This document shows, piece after piece, positions 1 through 9,200 of a stretch of 64,000 bases of DNA. The notes under the pieces are model-generated. The model saw only the letters and a program-made list of their open reading frames with translations. It did no database searches and was not told where the DNA came from. The translations under genes were made by a program, and so were the position numbers. The DNA is from an uncultured Acetatifactor sp. (lineage in GTDB: Bacteria; Bacillota; Clostridia; Lachnospirales; Lachnospiraceae), in contig CAJUTJ010000174.1 of the NCBI GenBank assembly GCA_910589655.1, forward strand, positions 43,179 through 107,178. Reading direction: 5' to 3'. Positions within the stretch are counted from its first letter, which is position 1. Each line of letters begins with the position of its first letter.

Positions 1-311
1 AGTTTTTCTTTGGCAATGTTTGCTTTTTGTCTTTTGTGTTCCGATAACTTGATTAGGCGTAAGTATTCCGAAACGGTGTGACCGGAACTTTCTGCCGTGT
101 TAAATTTGTCTGTCCGGCCTTTTTTCAGTTGTTTGATATCGTCCGCCGAGTACCCTGACTGTTTTAACAGTTTTTCCGTTTCCGATAGTTTCTGCCGTAG
201 ATCACCGCATTCTTTGCGGTATTTGCAGTGCATGTTGTGCAAATATTTTTCGCGGTTACTGTAAAAATGTCCGGTATCAACGGAATACATGTTATATTGT
301 CTGTCAAGCAT
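1..311 (-). CDS. Unknown protein, C-terminus beyond window edge
   Basis: An open frame reads leftward from an ATG at 311 without a stop to base 1, giving at least 103 residues. The start is well supported by an AGGAGG ribosome site about 6 bases before it (318-323 on the plus strand). The visible part starts MLDRQYNMYSVDTGHFYSN and continues as a charged, probably helical Lys/Glu-rich protein with no membrane segment or signal peptide. Two Cys (in the stretch HCKYRKEC) stand six residues apart, too few for a zinc site on their own. I do not recognise the family. The cytosolic, coiled character recalls small proteins of clostridial mobile elements, but that is only an impression. The upstream 350 bases hold no other gene on this strand. 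Confidence 0.7.
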   Translation of the reverse strand, partial: MLDRQYNMYSVDTGHFYSNREKYLHNMHCKYRKECGDLRQKLSETEKLLKQSGYSADDIKQLKKGRTDKFNTAESSGHTVSEYLRLIKLSEHKRQKANIAKEK

Positions 312-477
312 TTTTGATTCCTCCTGAATTTTTGTTTTATTTTTTACGGGTTTTGTGTGCATTCTCGTAACGGTTCAGTGACCTGTCTGAACGGTTGCGT
401 TAATTGCCCCTACTATGTATTTCTACATTCAGAAATTGCTTTTTCTTAAATTTTGCATAAGCAGCAAATAGTATCAC

Positions 478-504
478 GTTACTGTTTACTTCGTTCACAG
501 TAAC
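478..504. repeat. Family A mini-element: fused terminal inverted repeats
   Basis: A 27-base palindrome starts GTTACTGT and ends ACAGTAAC, which are the outer ends of the 133-base elements at 2638 and 18018 joined without the internal part. It is flanked by AGTATCAC (470-477) and AGTATCGC (505-512), an almost perfect 8-base direct repeat that looks like a target-site duplication. The surrounding 312-669 stretch shows no gene apart from this element. Confidence 0.6.
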
Positions 505-669
505 AGTATCGCTGTATTTTTCTCCAAAATGAAAAGAGTATATTTCATTTCGAGGAAAAAGGTTATATAATGATATCGGGACTAAAAAGCCCTAAAATCC
601 GATGCAAGCTTGGCTGCAAGAGGATGTGCGAAGCATTGCGGGAGCAACAAAAAAATATATTGAATTTGA

Positions 670-816
670 ACTTTGTATGTTTCTAAAAAGATAACGGAAG
701 AAGGTTGGAAAATCGGATATATGGAAAGAAATGAACCGGTTAATGAATATGACAGCGGCCGGGCTTTCTTCGCAGGAAATGAAAATGATGAATATAATAT
801 CTTCGGATACTTTTGA
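670..816 (+). pseudogene. Relic of a DUF2185-like (immunity-type) protein
   Basis: Reading in one frame from 670 to the stop at 814-816 gives about 48 residues including VSKKITEEGWKIGYMERNE and then NEYDSGRAFFAGNENDEY. This matches, from memory, the core of the small DUF2185 family, which usually reads like VSKKI..EG.KVGYM.REEP.NE.DSGWRF..GDE. The frame has a stop just upstream, no start codon or ribosome site, and it breaks off where the family normally continues with a D-N-x-x-Y segment. So both ends are missing. A second short frame from 731 (42 residues) overlaps it and is probably only the shifted continuation. DUF2185 proteins are often found with toxin immunity genes, so this may be a lost immunity gene; that role is inference. 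Confidence 0.5.
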
Positions 817-853
817 AACAGATAAAAACGATAAGGAAATATATGTGATAAAA

Positions 854-885
854 AGATAAGGGCGGAAGCCGCCCTATCTCTTTTG
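854..885. terminator. Bidirectional hairpin terminator
   Basis: GATAAGGGCGG and CCGCCCTATC form a GC-rich stem with a three-base loop. A T-rich tract follows on both strands (CTCTTTT on plus, TTATCTTTTT on minus). It ends the small minus-strand gene whose stop codon lies in the stem. Confidence 0.6.
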
Positions 886-1023
886 GTTGATTGGCTGTAT
901 GCCTTCTTTTCTTGAATTGTGTGTCTGGTTCTGGTTTTCGGGAGTAGTCTTTTGGGTTATGCTGTTAAATTTGTTGTGGTTCTGTTGTTCTTGCAGTTTG
1001 GATTCCAATTTGTTTTTTCCCAT
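874..1023 (-). CDS. 49-residue Gln/Asn-rich small protein
   Basis: A short minus-strand frame runs from ATG at 1023 to a TAG at 874-876, inside a terminator hairpin. A good ribosome site, GAGGTGAT, lies about 5 bases before the start. The product (MGKNKLESKLQEQQNHNKFN at the start) is hydrophilic, rich in Gln, Asn and Lys, with no Cys, no membrane segment and no signal peptide. This composition resembles small acid-soluble or other minor spore proteins of Clostridia, but I cannot match it to a named family, so function is open. Start signal plus dedicated terminator make it more likely real than chance, although it is too short for certainty. Confidence 0.5.
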   Translation of the reverse strand: MGKNKLESKLQEQQNHNKFNSITQKTTPENQNQTHNSRKEGIQPINQKR

Positions 1024-1074
1024 AGGATCACCTCAATAATAGTATGGGCAAAATCCGAAATACTATCCGCAAAG

Positions 1075-1110
1075 GGCAGAATCAAGGCAAACGGCAGAAT
1101 CAAGGCAAAC
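1075..1110. repeat. Two tandem 18-base units
   Basis: GGCAGAATCAAGGCAAAC occurs twice head to tail (1075-1092 and 1093-1110) in the space between the small minus-strand gene and kptA. A plus-strand frame (1044-1262) runs through it but has no ribosome site and overlaps kptA, so I do not call it a gene. Confidence 0.8.
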
Positions 1111-1245
1111 GGCCTTATAGGCATCTGCCGGAATTGTTTGCGCAGATGCGGTCTTTGAGGAGCAGAGCGAACCTGAAGACCAGAGCACTAATTCATATAA
1201 TACTTGACATGAAACCGTTAAACAAATACCGGAAGGGAGATATAT

Positions 1246-1785
1246 ATGGAAAAAGCAGATAAATTAAGCAAGTTCATTAGTCTGGTGCTGCGCCACAATC
1301 CTGCGGCGGCGCATGTTACTTTGGACGAACATGGCTGGGCCGATGTGGAAGCCTTGCTGGCCGGTATCCGGAGTACCGGCAGGCAGATTGATATGGATAC
1401 TTTAGAGGAGATTGTGGCGGCCGATAATAAGCAAAGGTACAGTTTTAACCACGATAAAACGCTGATCAGGGCAAATCAGGGGCATAGTGTCGCCGTGGAC
1501 GTGGAGCTGAAAGAACAGGAGCCGCCTGAATTTTTATATCACGGCACTGCATCCAGATTTCTGGACAGCATAGGGCGCGAAGGGTTAAAGCCTATGAGCA
1601 GGCTGTACGTCCATCTGTCAAAGGATACGGAGACTGCCCGAACCGTAGGAAAGCGGCATGGAAGTCCCGTTATTTTAAAGGTTCACAGCCGGGAAATGTA
1701 CAGGGACGGATGCCGATTCTACTTATCGGAGAACGGAGTATGGCTGACGAAGAAGGTTGAGGTAAAATATTTTGAGCGGATATAA
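1246..1785 (+). CDS. kptA: RNA 2'-phosphotransferase (KptA/Tpt1 family)
   Basis: This 179-residue protein matches the KptA/Tpt1 family in length and sequence. The N-terminal winged-helix part starts with LSKFISLVLRHNP, the family signature with its Arg and His. The C-terminal ADP-ribosyltransferase-like part has LYHGT (about residue 98), LSKD and the GSPVILKV strand. In yeast Tpt1 the enzyme moves the splice-junction 2'-phosphate of tRNA to NAD+. Bacteria have no such splicing, so the natural substrate here is uncertain; removal of RNA 2'-phosphates or ADP-ribosylation of ends are the current ideas. The ATG at 1246 follows a GGAAGGGAG site. Its last bases overlap the TTG start of the next gene, so the two are probably translated together. 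Confidence 0.9.
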   Translation: MEKADKLSKFISLVLRHNPAAAHVTLDEHGWADVEALLAGIRSTGRQIDMDTLEEIVAADNKQRYSFNHDKTLIRANQGHSVAVDVELKEQEPPEFLYHGTASRFLDSIGREGLKPMSRLYVHLSKDTETARTVGKRHGSPVILKVHSREMYRDGCRFYLSENGVWLTKKVEVKYFERI

Positions 1786-2587
1786 AATCAGCATTGATGA
1801 TGCAAAGGAAAAAACCGTGGATCTATTTCTGTTTATGGGACAATCCAATATGGCGGGGCGGGGGATCGTGAATAAGGCGCATAACGAGGGCACCCCCGGA
1901 CTGATTCAGGGTGCGGGATACGAATACCGTGCGGTGTCGTCCCCGGACAGACTATATGAGATATCGGAGCCCTTCGGACGCCGGGAAAACCGGAAAGGGG
2001 GAATAGACGACGGAGACATGAAAACGGGATCCATGGTGACGGCCTTCGTCAACGCTTATTATAGGAAGACAGGCATTCCGATTGTGGGGATTTCGGCATC
2101 GAAAGGCGGAAGCAGAATTGACATGTGGCAGCCCGGAGGCGGATTCTTGAAGGATACAATTTCCCGGCTGGATGCGGCGGTAGAATTCCTGAATGCAAAT
2201 CATTATGCTGTCAGACACAAATTTATGCTCTGGTGTCAGGGGGAATCGGACGGCGATATTTCCAAGACGGGTGAGCAGTACCGTAGGGAATTTGAGAAAA
2301 TGCTGGATGCTATGCTGGCAGCAGGAATCGAAAAATGCTTCCTGATCAGGATAGGGCATTATAACGGTTCCGGCAGACAGGACTACGGCGGTATTATGGC
2401 GGTTCAGGAGGAGATTGCGGATACAAATGAAAATGTGGTTATGGTTTCGAAATCTTTTGGGGAAATGAAAGCCCGCGGGCTGATGAAGGATGATTTCCAT
2501 TATTTTCAGGAAGCTTACAATCTTGTGGGGAAGGAAGCCGGAGAGAATACGGCTGCCTATGTGGAAGCTGCATATAAGCCGCAGTGA
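1772..2587 (+). CDS. SGNH-type carbohydrate acetylesterase (sialate O-acetylesterase-like)
   Basis: A 271-residue cytosolic protein of the SASA/DUF303-type SGNH hydrolases. The nucleophile motif GQSN (in FLFMGQSNMAG, near residues 22-26) is typical. The ISASKGGS segment and WCQGESDG (conserved Gly/Gln/Glu block) follow, and a C-terminal DDFHY supplies the likely catalytic Asp-His. Members remove O-acetyl groups from sugars such as sialic acid or plant polysaccharides. No signal peptide is present, so the substrate would be imported or intracellular. The start is a TTG at 1772 overlapping the kptA stop by 14 bases; the next ATG falls at the GQSN motif itself and would remove the first strand, so TTG is preferred. 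The exact substrate is unknown. Confidence 0.8.
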   Translation: MSGYKISIDDAKEKTVDLFLFMGQSNMAGRGIVNKAHNEGTPGLIQGAGYEYRAVSSPDRLYEISEPFGRRENRKGGIDDGDMKTGSMVTAFVNAYYRKTGIPIVGISASKGGSRIDMWQPGGGFLKDTISRLDAAVEFLNANHYAVRHKFMLWCQGESDGDISKTGEQYRREFEKMLDAMLAAGIEKCFLIRIGHYNGSGRQDYGGIMAVQEEIADTNENVVMVSKSFGEMKARGLMKDDFHYFQEAYNLVGKEAGENTAAYVEAAYKPQ

Positions 2588-2637
2588 GACGGTATAGAGG
2601 TGTATTTACGGTGGAATCCAATGCCTTGAACAGTGAC

Positions 2638-2770
2638 GTTACTGTTCACTCGCTGTCGCTGCGAGGTGTTTTCACGCTGTTTCTGCTTGATAAACCCGAG
2701 ACAGACATGCGCGAATTCGCTGTTTTGCGATTTCTGTGCATAGGCTGCGGTGAACGAAGTGAACAGTAAC
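2638..2770. mobile_element. Family A MITE-like element, copy 1
   Basis: The 133-base element begins GTTACTGTTCAC and ends GTGAACAGTAAC, a perfect 12-base terminal inverted repeat. The same 8 bases, ACAGTGAC, stand immediately outside both ends (2630-2637 and 2771-2778), as a target-site duplication would. A copy at 18018-18149 is nearly identical inside. The internal part is too short for a transposase, so it would have to be mobilised in trans. It sits between the esterase gene and the blaI promoter. Confidence 0.8.
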
Positions 2771-2809
2771 ACAGTGACGGAACGGCGGATGTACTCCTAT
2801 AGAAATATA

Positions 2810-2864
2810 TTGACACTTTGGTAAGACTGTGGTAGTCTGTAATTGACAGACGACTGCAGTCTTA
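2810..2864 (+). promoter_or_regulatory. blaI-blaR promoter with palindromic operator
   Basis: TTGACA (2810-2815) is followed after 17 bases by TAGTCT (2833-2838), a plausible sigma-A promoter. A long dyad, TAAGACTG (2822-2829) facing CAGTCTTA (2857-2864) with inner AGTCTGT/ACAGACG arms, covers the spacer, the -10 and the likely start point. BlaI-type repressors bind such dyads, so autorepression is the natural reading. Confidence 0.7.
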
Positions 2865-2904
2865 TTAAAATGTTATAGTATGTATAGGGCAGGAGGAGAT
2901 AATC

Positions 2905-3282
2905 ATGGGAGAAGAGATTATAAAACTGTTTGATTCGGAGCTAAAGGTTATGGACATTCTATGGAAGGAAGGCCCGGTTCCCGCCAGACATGTGGCGGAT
3001 GTCTTGACGGAGGAGCTGGGCTGGAATAAGAATACTACATATACATTGATCAAACGGTGTATCAATAAGGGAGCCATAGAGCGAAGGGAGCCCAACTTTA
3101 TGTGCCATGCGCTGATAGCCAAGGAAAAGGTTCAGGAGGCTGAGACAAACGAATTAATTAACAAGATCTTCGACGGAAGCGCAGACAAGCTCTTTGCTTC
3201 TCTGCTCAGCAGAAAAAAGCTTTCCGCCGGTGAAATTGAAAAGCTGAAGAAGATTGTAGGAGATTTGGACGGAAGGAGGTGA
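2905..3282 (+). CDS. blaI: BlaI/MecI-family transcriptional repressor
   Basis: A 125-residue BlaI/MecI/CopY-type repressor. The N-terminal winged helix contains LKVMDILWKEGPVPARHVAD and NTTYTLIKR, the recognition-helix region. The C-terminal dimerisation helix is preceded by the site that the partner protease usually cleaves. In the family the repressor is released from DNA when the M56 membrane protease senses its signal. The ribosome site GGAGGAG stands 8 bases before the ATG at 2905, and the gene overlaps or abuts the protease gene. No beta-lactamase is nearby, so the regulated target may be only this operon or a distant gene. The symbol names the family rather than a proven role in resistance. 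Confidence 0.85.
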   Translation: MGEEIIKLFDSELKVMDILWKEGPVPARHVADVLTEELGWNKNTTYTLIKRCINKGAIERREPNFMCHALIAKEKVQEAETNELINKIFDGSADKLFASLLSRKKLSAGEIEKLKKIVGDLDGRR

Positions 3283-3287
3283 AGGAT

Positions 3288-4994
3288 ATGACTTTACTGC
3301 AAATGAGTGCGGCAGGCGGGGCAATGATTCTGGCAATTACGATTCTGCGTATTTTTGCTCTTCATAAATTTCCTAAAAAATATTTCTTACTTTTATGGGA
3401 AATCGTTCTTTTTCGTTTAATACTGCCGGTTTCCGTCTCTTCGGGTCTCAGCGTGTATTCCTTTTTCAACGGAGGGGAGACGGTAAGGGGGTATGGTGAA
3501 GGCACCCGTCCGGGAGCTGCATTTTTTCAGCCGGTGCCGTCGGCAATATATTTAGGCGGGGGAAATGCAGGCGGTGTTCAAGGAACGCATAATGGTGCAC
3601 AGGAGATATTTCCTTGGGAGATAGTGTGGCTGACAGGTATGGTTTTATGTGCTGCTTTTTTGTTTGTTTCTTATCTCCACTGGTATCGAAAGTTTCGTAC
3701 ATCCGTACTTGTGAAGAATGAATTTGTATCAAGGTGGCTTGAACAACATAAAATGAAACGTCCCGTCCGCGTCAGGCAGTCGGGAAAAATTGCCGCTCCG
3801 TTGACTTACGGTATCTTTCAGCCCGTTATCTTGGTGCCGGAAGCTATGGAATGGGGGAATGAGAAGCAGTCGGAATGTGTGCTGCTGCACGAATATATGC
3901 ATATCCGCCATTGGGATATGCTCCTTAAGCTGACGGCGGCTCTTGCCCTGTGTATTCATTGGTTTAATCCCATGGTTTGGCTGTGTTATCTTCTGTTCAA
4001 CCGGGATATTGAGCTTGCCTGTGACGAAGCCGTGGTGGGACAGATGGGGGAAGGGGCCAAGGCCGTGTACGCCATGACATTAATCCGGATGGAAGAGAAG
4101 AAGAGCGGTCTTATGCCCGCCTGCAATCATTTCAGTAAAAATGCCACGGAGGAAAGAGTTACGGCCGTTATGAAAGCAAAGAAAGCCACATGGGGAACGT
4201 TTGCCGTCGGCGTACTGGCATTAGCCGCCATTGTGGTCTTTCTTGCCACATCACCGGACAGAAAAGAAGGGGGAGACGTTGCTGCGCCAAGTTCTTCCAA
4301 TGGGGACGGACAGGTCTTTGGCGGAACAGGTTTTTCCGGTGGAGACGTGCCAACCGCCGACACGCCGGATTCTTACGGCGGAGACGGCCGGATGATTTTC
4401 TGTATGGGAAAAGTGTATTTGTCCACAGGAGAGGATGTTTCGGAGATGGTTGCCGCAGAGGCGGAAGCTTCGGAATACGATTCTCCGTATATCGGCGAAA
4501 TAGGCTCCACAGTGGACAAGTCGGATATTCCGGAGAAGGAGCTGCAGTCTAATTTCGGATATGTGGGTTCGGAGGTAATCTTTAACGGCAGCGGCATAGC
4601 CGTAAATATGGACGGACAATGGATACAATTTTTCCCTCAGGACGCCGAGGTGTCCGGCTCTGTCGGATTTCAGAATATCATTACCCGTCTCACAGGAAGT
4701 ATTACTTGTACAAACAGAAGCGTTTCCTTTACCATACCGGAGAGTGGACTGGATTGGAACATTCTGATCAACGGGCGATATGAACGGGAAGATTCCGGAG
4801 GGATGGGCACCCATTTCCTCCAAGAGCTGTCGGAAAGCGGCGATTGGAAAAGCGGGGAAACTTATTCCTTTCCCGTTGATGCGGAAGCCGTGGAGGAATT
4901 GTTTATGGTGGTAAGTATTGGAGAAGAGTCAGCGGTAATTGATCTAATGGAGTATGTTTCCGAAAGCTTTTTCTACCCCCAAACCGTAGGTTGA
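3288..4994 (+). CDS. M56-family membrane protease, BlaR1-like, with unusual C-terminal sensor
   Basis: About 568 residues. The first 330 form the BlaR1/M56 module: several membrane helices, then a cytoplasmic zinc-protease segment with HEYMHIRHWD (HExxH at about residues 201-205) and ELACDEAV (third zinc ligand), then one more helix (about 304-323). The outer part (about 330-568) is Gly/Ser/Asp rich and then beta-rich. It lacks the SxxK and KTG motifs of penicillin-sensing domains, so the signal is probably not a beta-lactam. ATG 3288 is preferred to GTG 3279 because the GGAGGTG site is 7 bases ahead of it. The end of the coding region forms part of a terminator stem. On activation it should cleave the adjacent BlaI. 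Confidence 0.8.
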   Translation: MTLLQMSAAGGAMILAITILRIFALHKFPKKYFLLLWEIVLFRLILPVSVSSGLSVYSFFNGGETVRGYGEGTRPGAAFFQPVPSAIYLGGGNAGGVQGTHNGAQEIFPWEIVWLTGMVLCAAFLFVSYLHWYRKFRTSVLVKNEFVSRWLEQHKMKRPVRVRQSGKIAAPLTYGIFQPVILVPEAMEWGNEKQSECVLLHEYMHIRHWDMLLKLTAALALCIHWFNPMVWLCYLLFNRDIELACDEAVVGQMGEGAKAVYAMTLIRMEEKKSGLMPACNHFSKNATEERVTAVMKAKKATWGTFAVGVLALAAIVVFLATSPDRKEGGDVAAPSSSNGDGQVFGGTGFSGGDVPTADTPDSYGGDGRMIFCMGKVYLSTGEDVSEMVAAEAEASEYDSPYIGEIGSTVDKSDIPEKELQSNFGYVGSEVIFNGSGIAVNMDGQWIQFFPQDAEVSGSVGFQNIITRLTGSITCTNRSVSFTIPESGLDWNILINGRYEREDSGGMGTHFLQELSESGDWKSGETYSFPVDAEAVEELFMVVSIGEESAVIDLMEYVSESFFYPQTVG

Positions 4995-5017
4995 GTCCCC
5001 GCTCAACCTACGGTTTG
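4980..5017 (+). terminator. Strong hairpin overlapping the end of the M56 gene
   Basis: A perfect 16-base stem, CAAACCGTAGGTTGAG against CTCAACCTACGGTTTG, has a six-base loop. The gene stop (4992-4994) lies inside the stem. Only a short T-poor tail follows, so it may also act as an mRNA-stabilising 3' end. Confidence 0.6.
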
Positions 5018-5133
5018 TTGCAAATAATCTATAAATGGCGTAGGATAATGGCATCAGGAAAACGCGGATCAGGGGCAGACGGATCGCAGTGTTTAGAAAG
5101 GAGTGCCCGTTTTGGCGGGCGTATAAGACAAGG

Positions 5134-5961
5134 ATGAACCAAACAGAGATAGGGCAATTCATCGCACAATGCCGCAGGGAGAAAGAATTGACTCAAACCC
5201 AGCTGGCAGAAAAACTGAATATCACGGACAGAGCCATATCCAAATGGGAGAGGGGCAAAAGTATGCCGGATTCATCGATTATGCTGGAGCTTTGCGGCAT
5301 ACTGGGAATTACAGTCAACGAATTATTGAGCGGGGAGAAAGTGAATATGGAAAATGTGGACACATTTCAAAAAAAGGCCGATGAAAATTTAATTGAGTTG
5401 AAGAAAAAGGATGAGAATAACCTTACGAAAAACATGGTGGTTTCCATTATTTTTTCAGCCACTCTTTTGATAGGGATTCTGGTATGCGCCATATGTGACA
5501 TTGCCATATCCGGCACGTTTACATGGTCATTGATTCCCATCAGCTCTATTATCTTCGCATGGGTCATATCCTTTCCCATCACGATTCTGGGGAAGAGGGG
5601 AATTATAGGAAGCCTGTTGTCGTTGAGCCTTTTTATCTTTTTATATCTTTATATATTGGGGGAATTGGTAGAGGTCAGGGAGGTCTTTTCCATCGGTTCC
5701 GTCATGTCTGCCATTTCCATAATTTACTTATGGATTATCTTTGCGGTATTTTTCCGGCTGCGCACAAGGAAATGGCTGGCTTTGGGAATTACTTTTTTGA
5801 TAACAATACCGTATACGCTGGTGGTCAATATATCATTGTCGAGACTGATTGGTGAAAAGGTGGTTGACGTATGGGATATTTTGACCATTTTCATTCTGCT
5901 GATAGCGGCATTTTCCGTATTTGTCTGTGACTATGCGAAGAGGAAGGGGCTTGTGAAATAA
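5134..5961 (+). CDS. XRE-type HTH regulator with C-terminal membrane domain
   Basis: About 275 residues. Residues 5-65 are a clear HTH_3/XRE domain (IAQCRREKELTQTQLAEKL, then DRAISKWERGKSMPD). A short charged linker follows, then about five hydrophobic helices from residue 100 to the end. This type is widespread in gut Firmicutes, where the helices may hold or sense something at the membrane; no ligand is known. The ATG at 5134 opens the HTH domain directly; an upstream ATG (5089) would add 15 residues without a ribosome site. The gene stands alone: a terminator precedes it and carB has its own promoter. Its targets cannot be told from the sequence. Confidence 0.8.
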   Translation: MNQTEIGQFIAQCRREKELTQTQLAEKLNITDRAISKWERGKSMPDSSIMLELCGILGITVNELLSGEKVNMENVDTFQKKADENLIELKKKDENNLTKNMVVSIIFSATLLIGILVCAICDIAISGTFTWSLIPISSIIFAWVISFPITILGKRGIIGSLLSLSLFIFLYLYILGELVEVREVFSIGSVMSAISIIYLWIIFAVFFRLRTRKWLALGITFLITIPYTLVVNISLSRLIGEKVVDVWDILTIFILLIAAFSVFVCDYAKRKGLVK

Positions 5962-6076
5962 ATCGGGATAACCCTGCCGCTCCGAGGCCGTTCCTTTCGC
6001 AGAAGCTGCCGATGAAACTGCCGGGTACTATCGGGAAGCCGATTAGCTGCTTTCTTAAAACTTCCGTTTTCTATGT

Positions 6077-6105
6077 TTGTCAAACCGCCTAAGATATGGT
6101 AAAAT
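6077..6105 (+). promoter_or_regulatory. Probable carB promoter
   Basis: TTGTCA (6077-6082), 17 bases, then TAAAAT (6100-6105). The carB ATG lies 115 bases downstream behind AAGGAGG. The leader has no obvious attenuator hairpin that I can identify. Confidence 0.5.
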
Positions 6106-6220
6106 AAAACGATGTCCGCAATCAATAAGGACAGAAGAGCAATACGGAGTGCTCAAAAACCATATTTTAGGAAATTTTAGTTGAAACAATTACGTTCATA
6201 TTAACTAAGGAGGTTGTTAC

Positions 6221-9200
6221 ATGGCACAGAGAACGGATATCCATAAAGTATTGATTATAGGATCAGGCCCCATCATTATCGGTCAGGCCTGTGAGTTTGA
6301 TTATTCCGGCACACAGGCATGCAAGGCGCTGAAGAAGCTGGGGTATGAGATTATATTGGTCAATTCCAATCCTGCAACGATTATGACGGATCCTGAGATG
6401 GCGGATGTCACATATATTGAACCCTTGAATAAGGAAAGACTGGAGCAGATCATTGCTAAAGAGCGCCCCGATGCGCTGCTGCCGAATCTGGGAGGGCAGT
6501 CAGGTCTGAATCTGTGTGCGGAGCTTGCCAATGCGGGTATTTTGGACAAATATAATGTGAAGGTTATCGGTGTGCAGGTGGATGCCATTGAGCGCGGCGA
6601 GGATCGAATCGAATTTAAGAAAGCCATGAATGAACTGGGGATTGAGATGGCCCGCAGCGAAGTGGCGTACAGTGTGGAAGAAGCGCTGAAAATTGCGGAC
6701 GGGCTGGGGTATCCCGTGGTGCTGCGCCCCGCTTATACCATGGGAGGCGCAGGAGGCGGACTGGTATATAATAAGGAAGAATTGAGTACGGTCTGCGCCA
6801 GAGGTCTGCAGGCCAGTCTGGTAGGGCAGGTCTTGGTAGAGGAATCCATTCTGGGCTGGGAAGAGCTGGAATTGGAAGTAGTGCGGGATGCGGACGGCAA
6901 TATGATTACGGTCTGCTTTATCGAGAATATTGATCCATTGGGGGTGCACACGGGTGATTCCTTCTGTGCGGCGCCCATGCTCACGATTTCGGAAGAATTG
7001 CAGAAGAGACTTCAGGAACAGGCATACCGTATCGTGGAATCCGTTCAGGTGATCGGCGGCACCAATGTACAGTTTGCCCATGACCCTGTCAGCGACCGGA
7101 TTATCGTGATAGAGATTAATCCCAGAACCTCCCGTTCCTCCGCTCTTGCGTCCAAAGCGACAGGGTTCCCCATTGCTCTGGTCAGCGCTATGCTGGCAGC
7201 AGGATTGACGCTTCATGATATCCCTTGCGGAAAGTATGGTACACTGGACAAGTATGTGCCGGGCGGCGACTATGTGGTTATTAAATTTGCCCGCTGGGCA
7301 TTTGAAAAGTTTAAGGGCGTGGAAGATAAGCTTGGAACTCAGATGCGGGCTGTGGGCGAGGTAATGAGCATCGGAAAAAATTATAAGGAAGCCTTCCAGA
7401 AAGCCATCCGTTCCCTTGAGACGGGGCGTTACGGTCTGGGGCAGATTCCGAAGCTGCAGGAAAAGTCAAAAGAGCAGCTTCTGCAGATGTTGATCACGCC
7501 TTCCAGCGAGCGCCATTTTATAATGTATGAGGCTTTGAAAAAGGGTGCTTCAGTGGAGGAAATCCATAAAATTACTTGTGTCAAGACATGGTTTATCGAG
7601 CAGATGAAGGAATTGGCGGAGGAAGAGCAGGAACTTCTTACATGCAGGCGGATGCAAAGTCCTGCGGAAGAGTCTGCGGATAAAGGGGACGGCGGAAATG
7701 CACTTACGGAGACCGGTCTTACGGATGAACAGCTCATCCGGGCGAAAAAAGACGGATTTTCGGATAAGTATCTGAGTATTTTATTAAATGTGCCCGAGCA
7801 GGAGATCCGTGAGCGCCGTATTGCCATTGGTGTGGAGGAGGCATGGGAGGGCGTCCATGTGAGCGGAACTCCCGACAGCGCTTACTTTTATTCCACATAC
7901 AATGCCGAAGACAAGAATCCTATCCGCACCGACAAGCCTAAGGTGATGATTTTAGGTGGCGGTCCCAACCGTATCGGTCAGGGAATCGAGTTCGACTACT
8001 GCTGTGTCCACGCTTCCATGGCATTGAAAAAGCTGGGCTTTGAGACTATTATCGTGAACTGTAATCCGGAGACCGTTTCCACCGATTACGATACTTCGGA
8101 TAAGCTTTATTTTGAGCCTCTTACATTGGAGGATGTACTGAGCATATATAAAAAGGAACAGCCGGTGGGCGTCATTGCACAGTTTGGCGGCCAGACTCCC
8201 CTAAATCTCGCGGCGGATCTGGAGAAGAACGGTGTGCGCATCTTAGGCACGTCCCCTTCCGTGATTGATCTGGCGGAGGATAGGGATCAGTTCCGCGCCA
8301 TGATGGATAAGCTGGAGATTCCCATGCCGGAATCGGGGATGGCGACCACGGTGGAAGAGGCGCTGGAAATCGCCCAAAAGATCGGTTACCCCGTGATGGT
8401 GCGTCCCTCCTATGTTCTGGGAGGCCGGGGCATGGAGGTAGTATATAATGATGAAAGCCTCACCGATTATATGAAAGCTGCCGTAGGCGTGACTCCCGAC
8501 AGGCCGATTCTGATTGACCGCTTCCTGAATCATGCCATGGAGTGTGAGGCCGATGCCATCAGTGACGGCACCCATGCTTTCGTACCTGCGGTGATGGAGC
8601 ATGTGGAGCTTGCGGGAGTCCATTCGGGGGACTCTGCCTGCATCATTCCTTCCAGACATATTTCGGAGGAAAATGTGGCTACTATCAAAGAATACACCCG
8701 GAAAATTGCGGAAGAGATGCATGTACAGGGCTTGATGAATATGCAGTATGCCATTGAGAACGGCAGGGTGTATGTGCTGGAGGCAAACCCCAGAGCGTCC
8801 CGTACCGTGCCGCTGGTATCCAAGGTCTGCAATATCCGTATGGTGCCGCTGGCAACGGAGATTATCACGGCGGATATTACGGGGAGGCCTTCTCCCGTAC
8901 CTGAACTGAAGGAACAGGAGATCCCTTATTATGGGGTGAAAGAGGCGGTGTTCCCTTTCAATATGTTCCAAGAGGTGGATCCTGTCTTGGGGCCTGAGAT
9001 GCGTTCTACCGGAGAAGTGCTGGGACTTTCCGCCTCTGTGGGCGAAGCTTTCTTCAAGGCTCAGGAGGCCACCCAGACAAGGCTTCCTTTAGGCGGGACA
9101 GTGCTGATCAGCGTAAACCGCAAGGATAAAGCCGAGGTAGTGGAAGTGGGCAGAGCCTTTAAAGAGGCCGGATTTAAGATTGTTGCTACAGGAAATACCT

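Noticed and set aside
919..1262. Two overlapping plus-strand frames before kptA
   Set aside because: No ribosome site, odd composition, overlap with each other and with kptA; the minus-strand mini-gene explains the first part better.
5962..6220. Pyrimidine-type riboswitch or attenuator before carB
   Set aside because: The leader is short and I see no PyrR-binding fold or terminator/anti-terminator pair.
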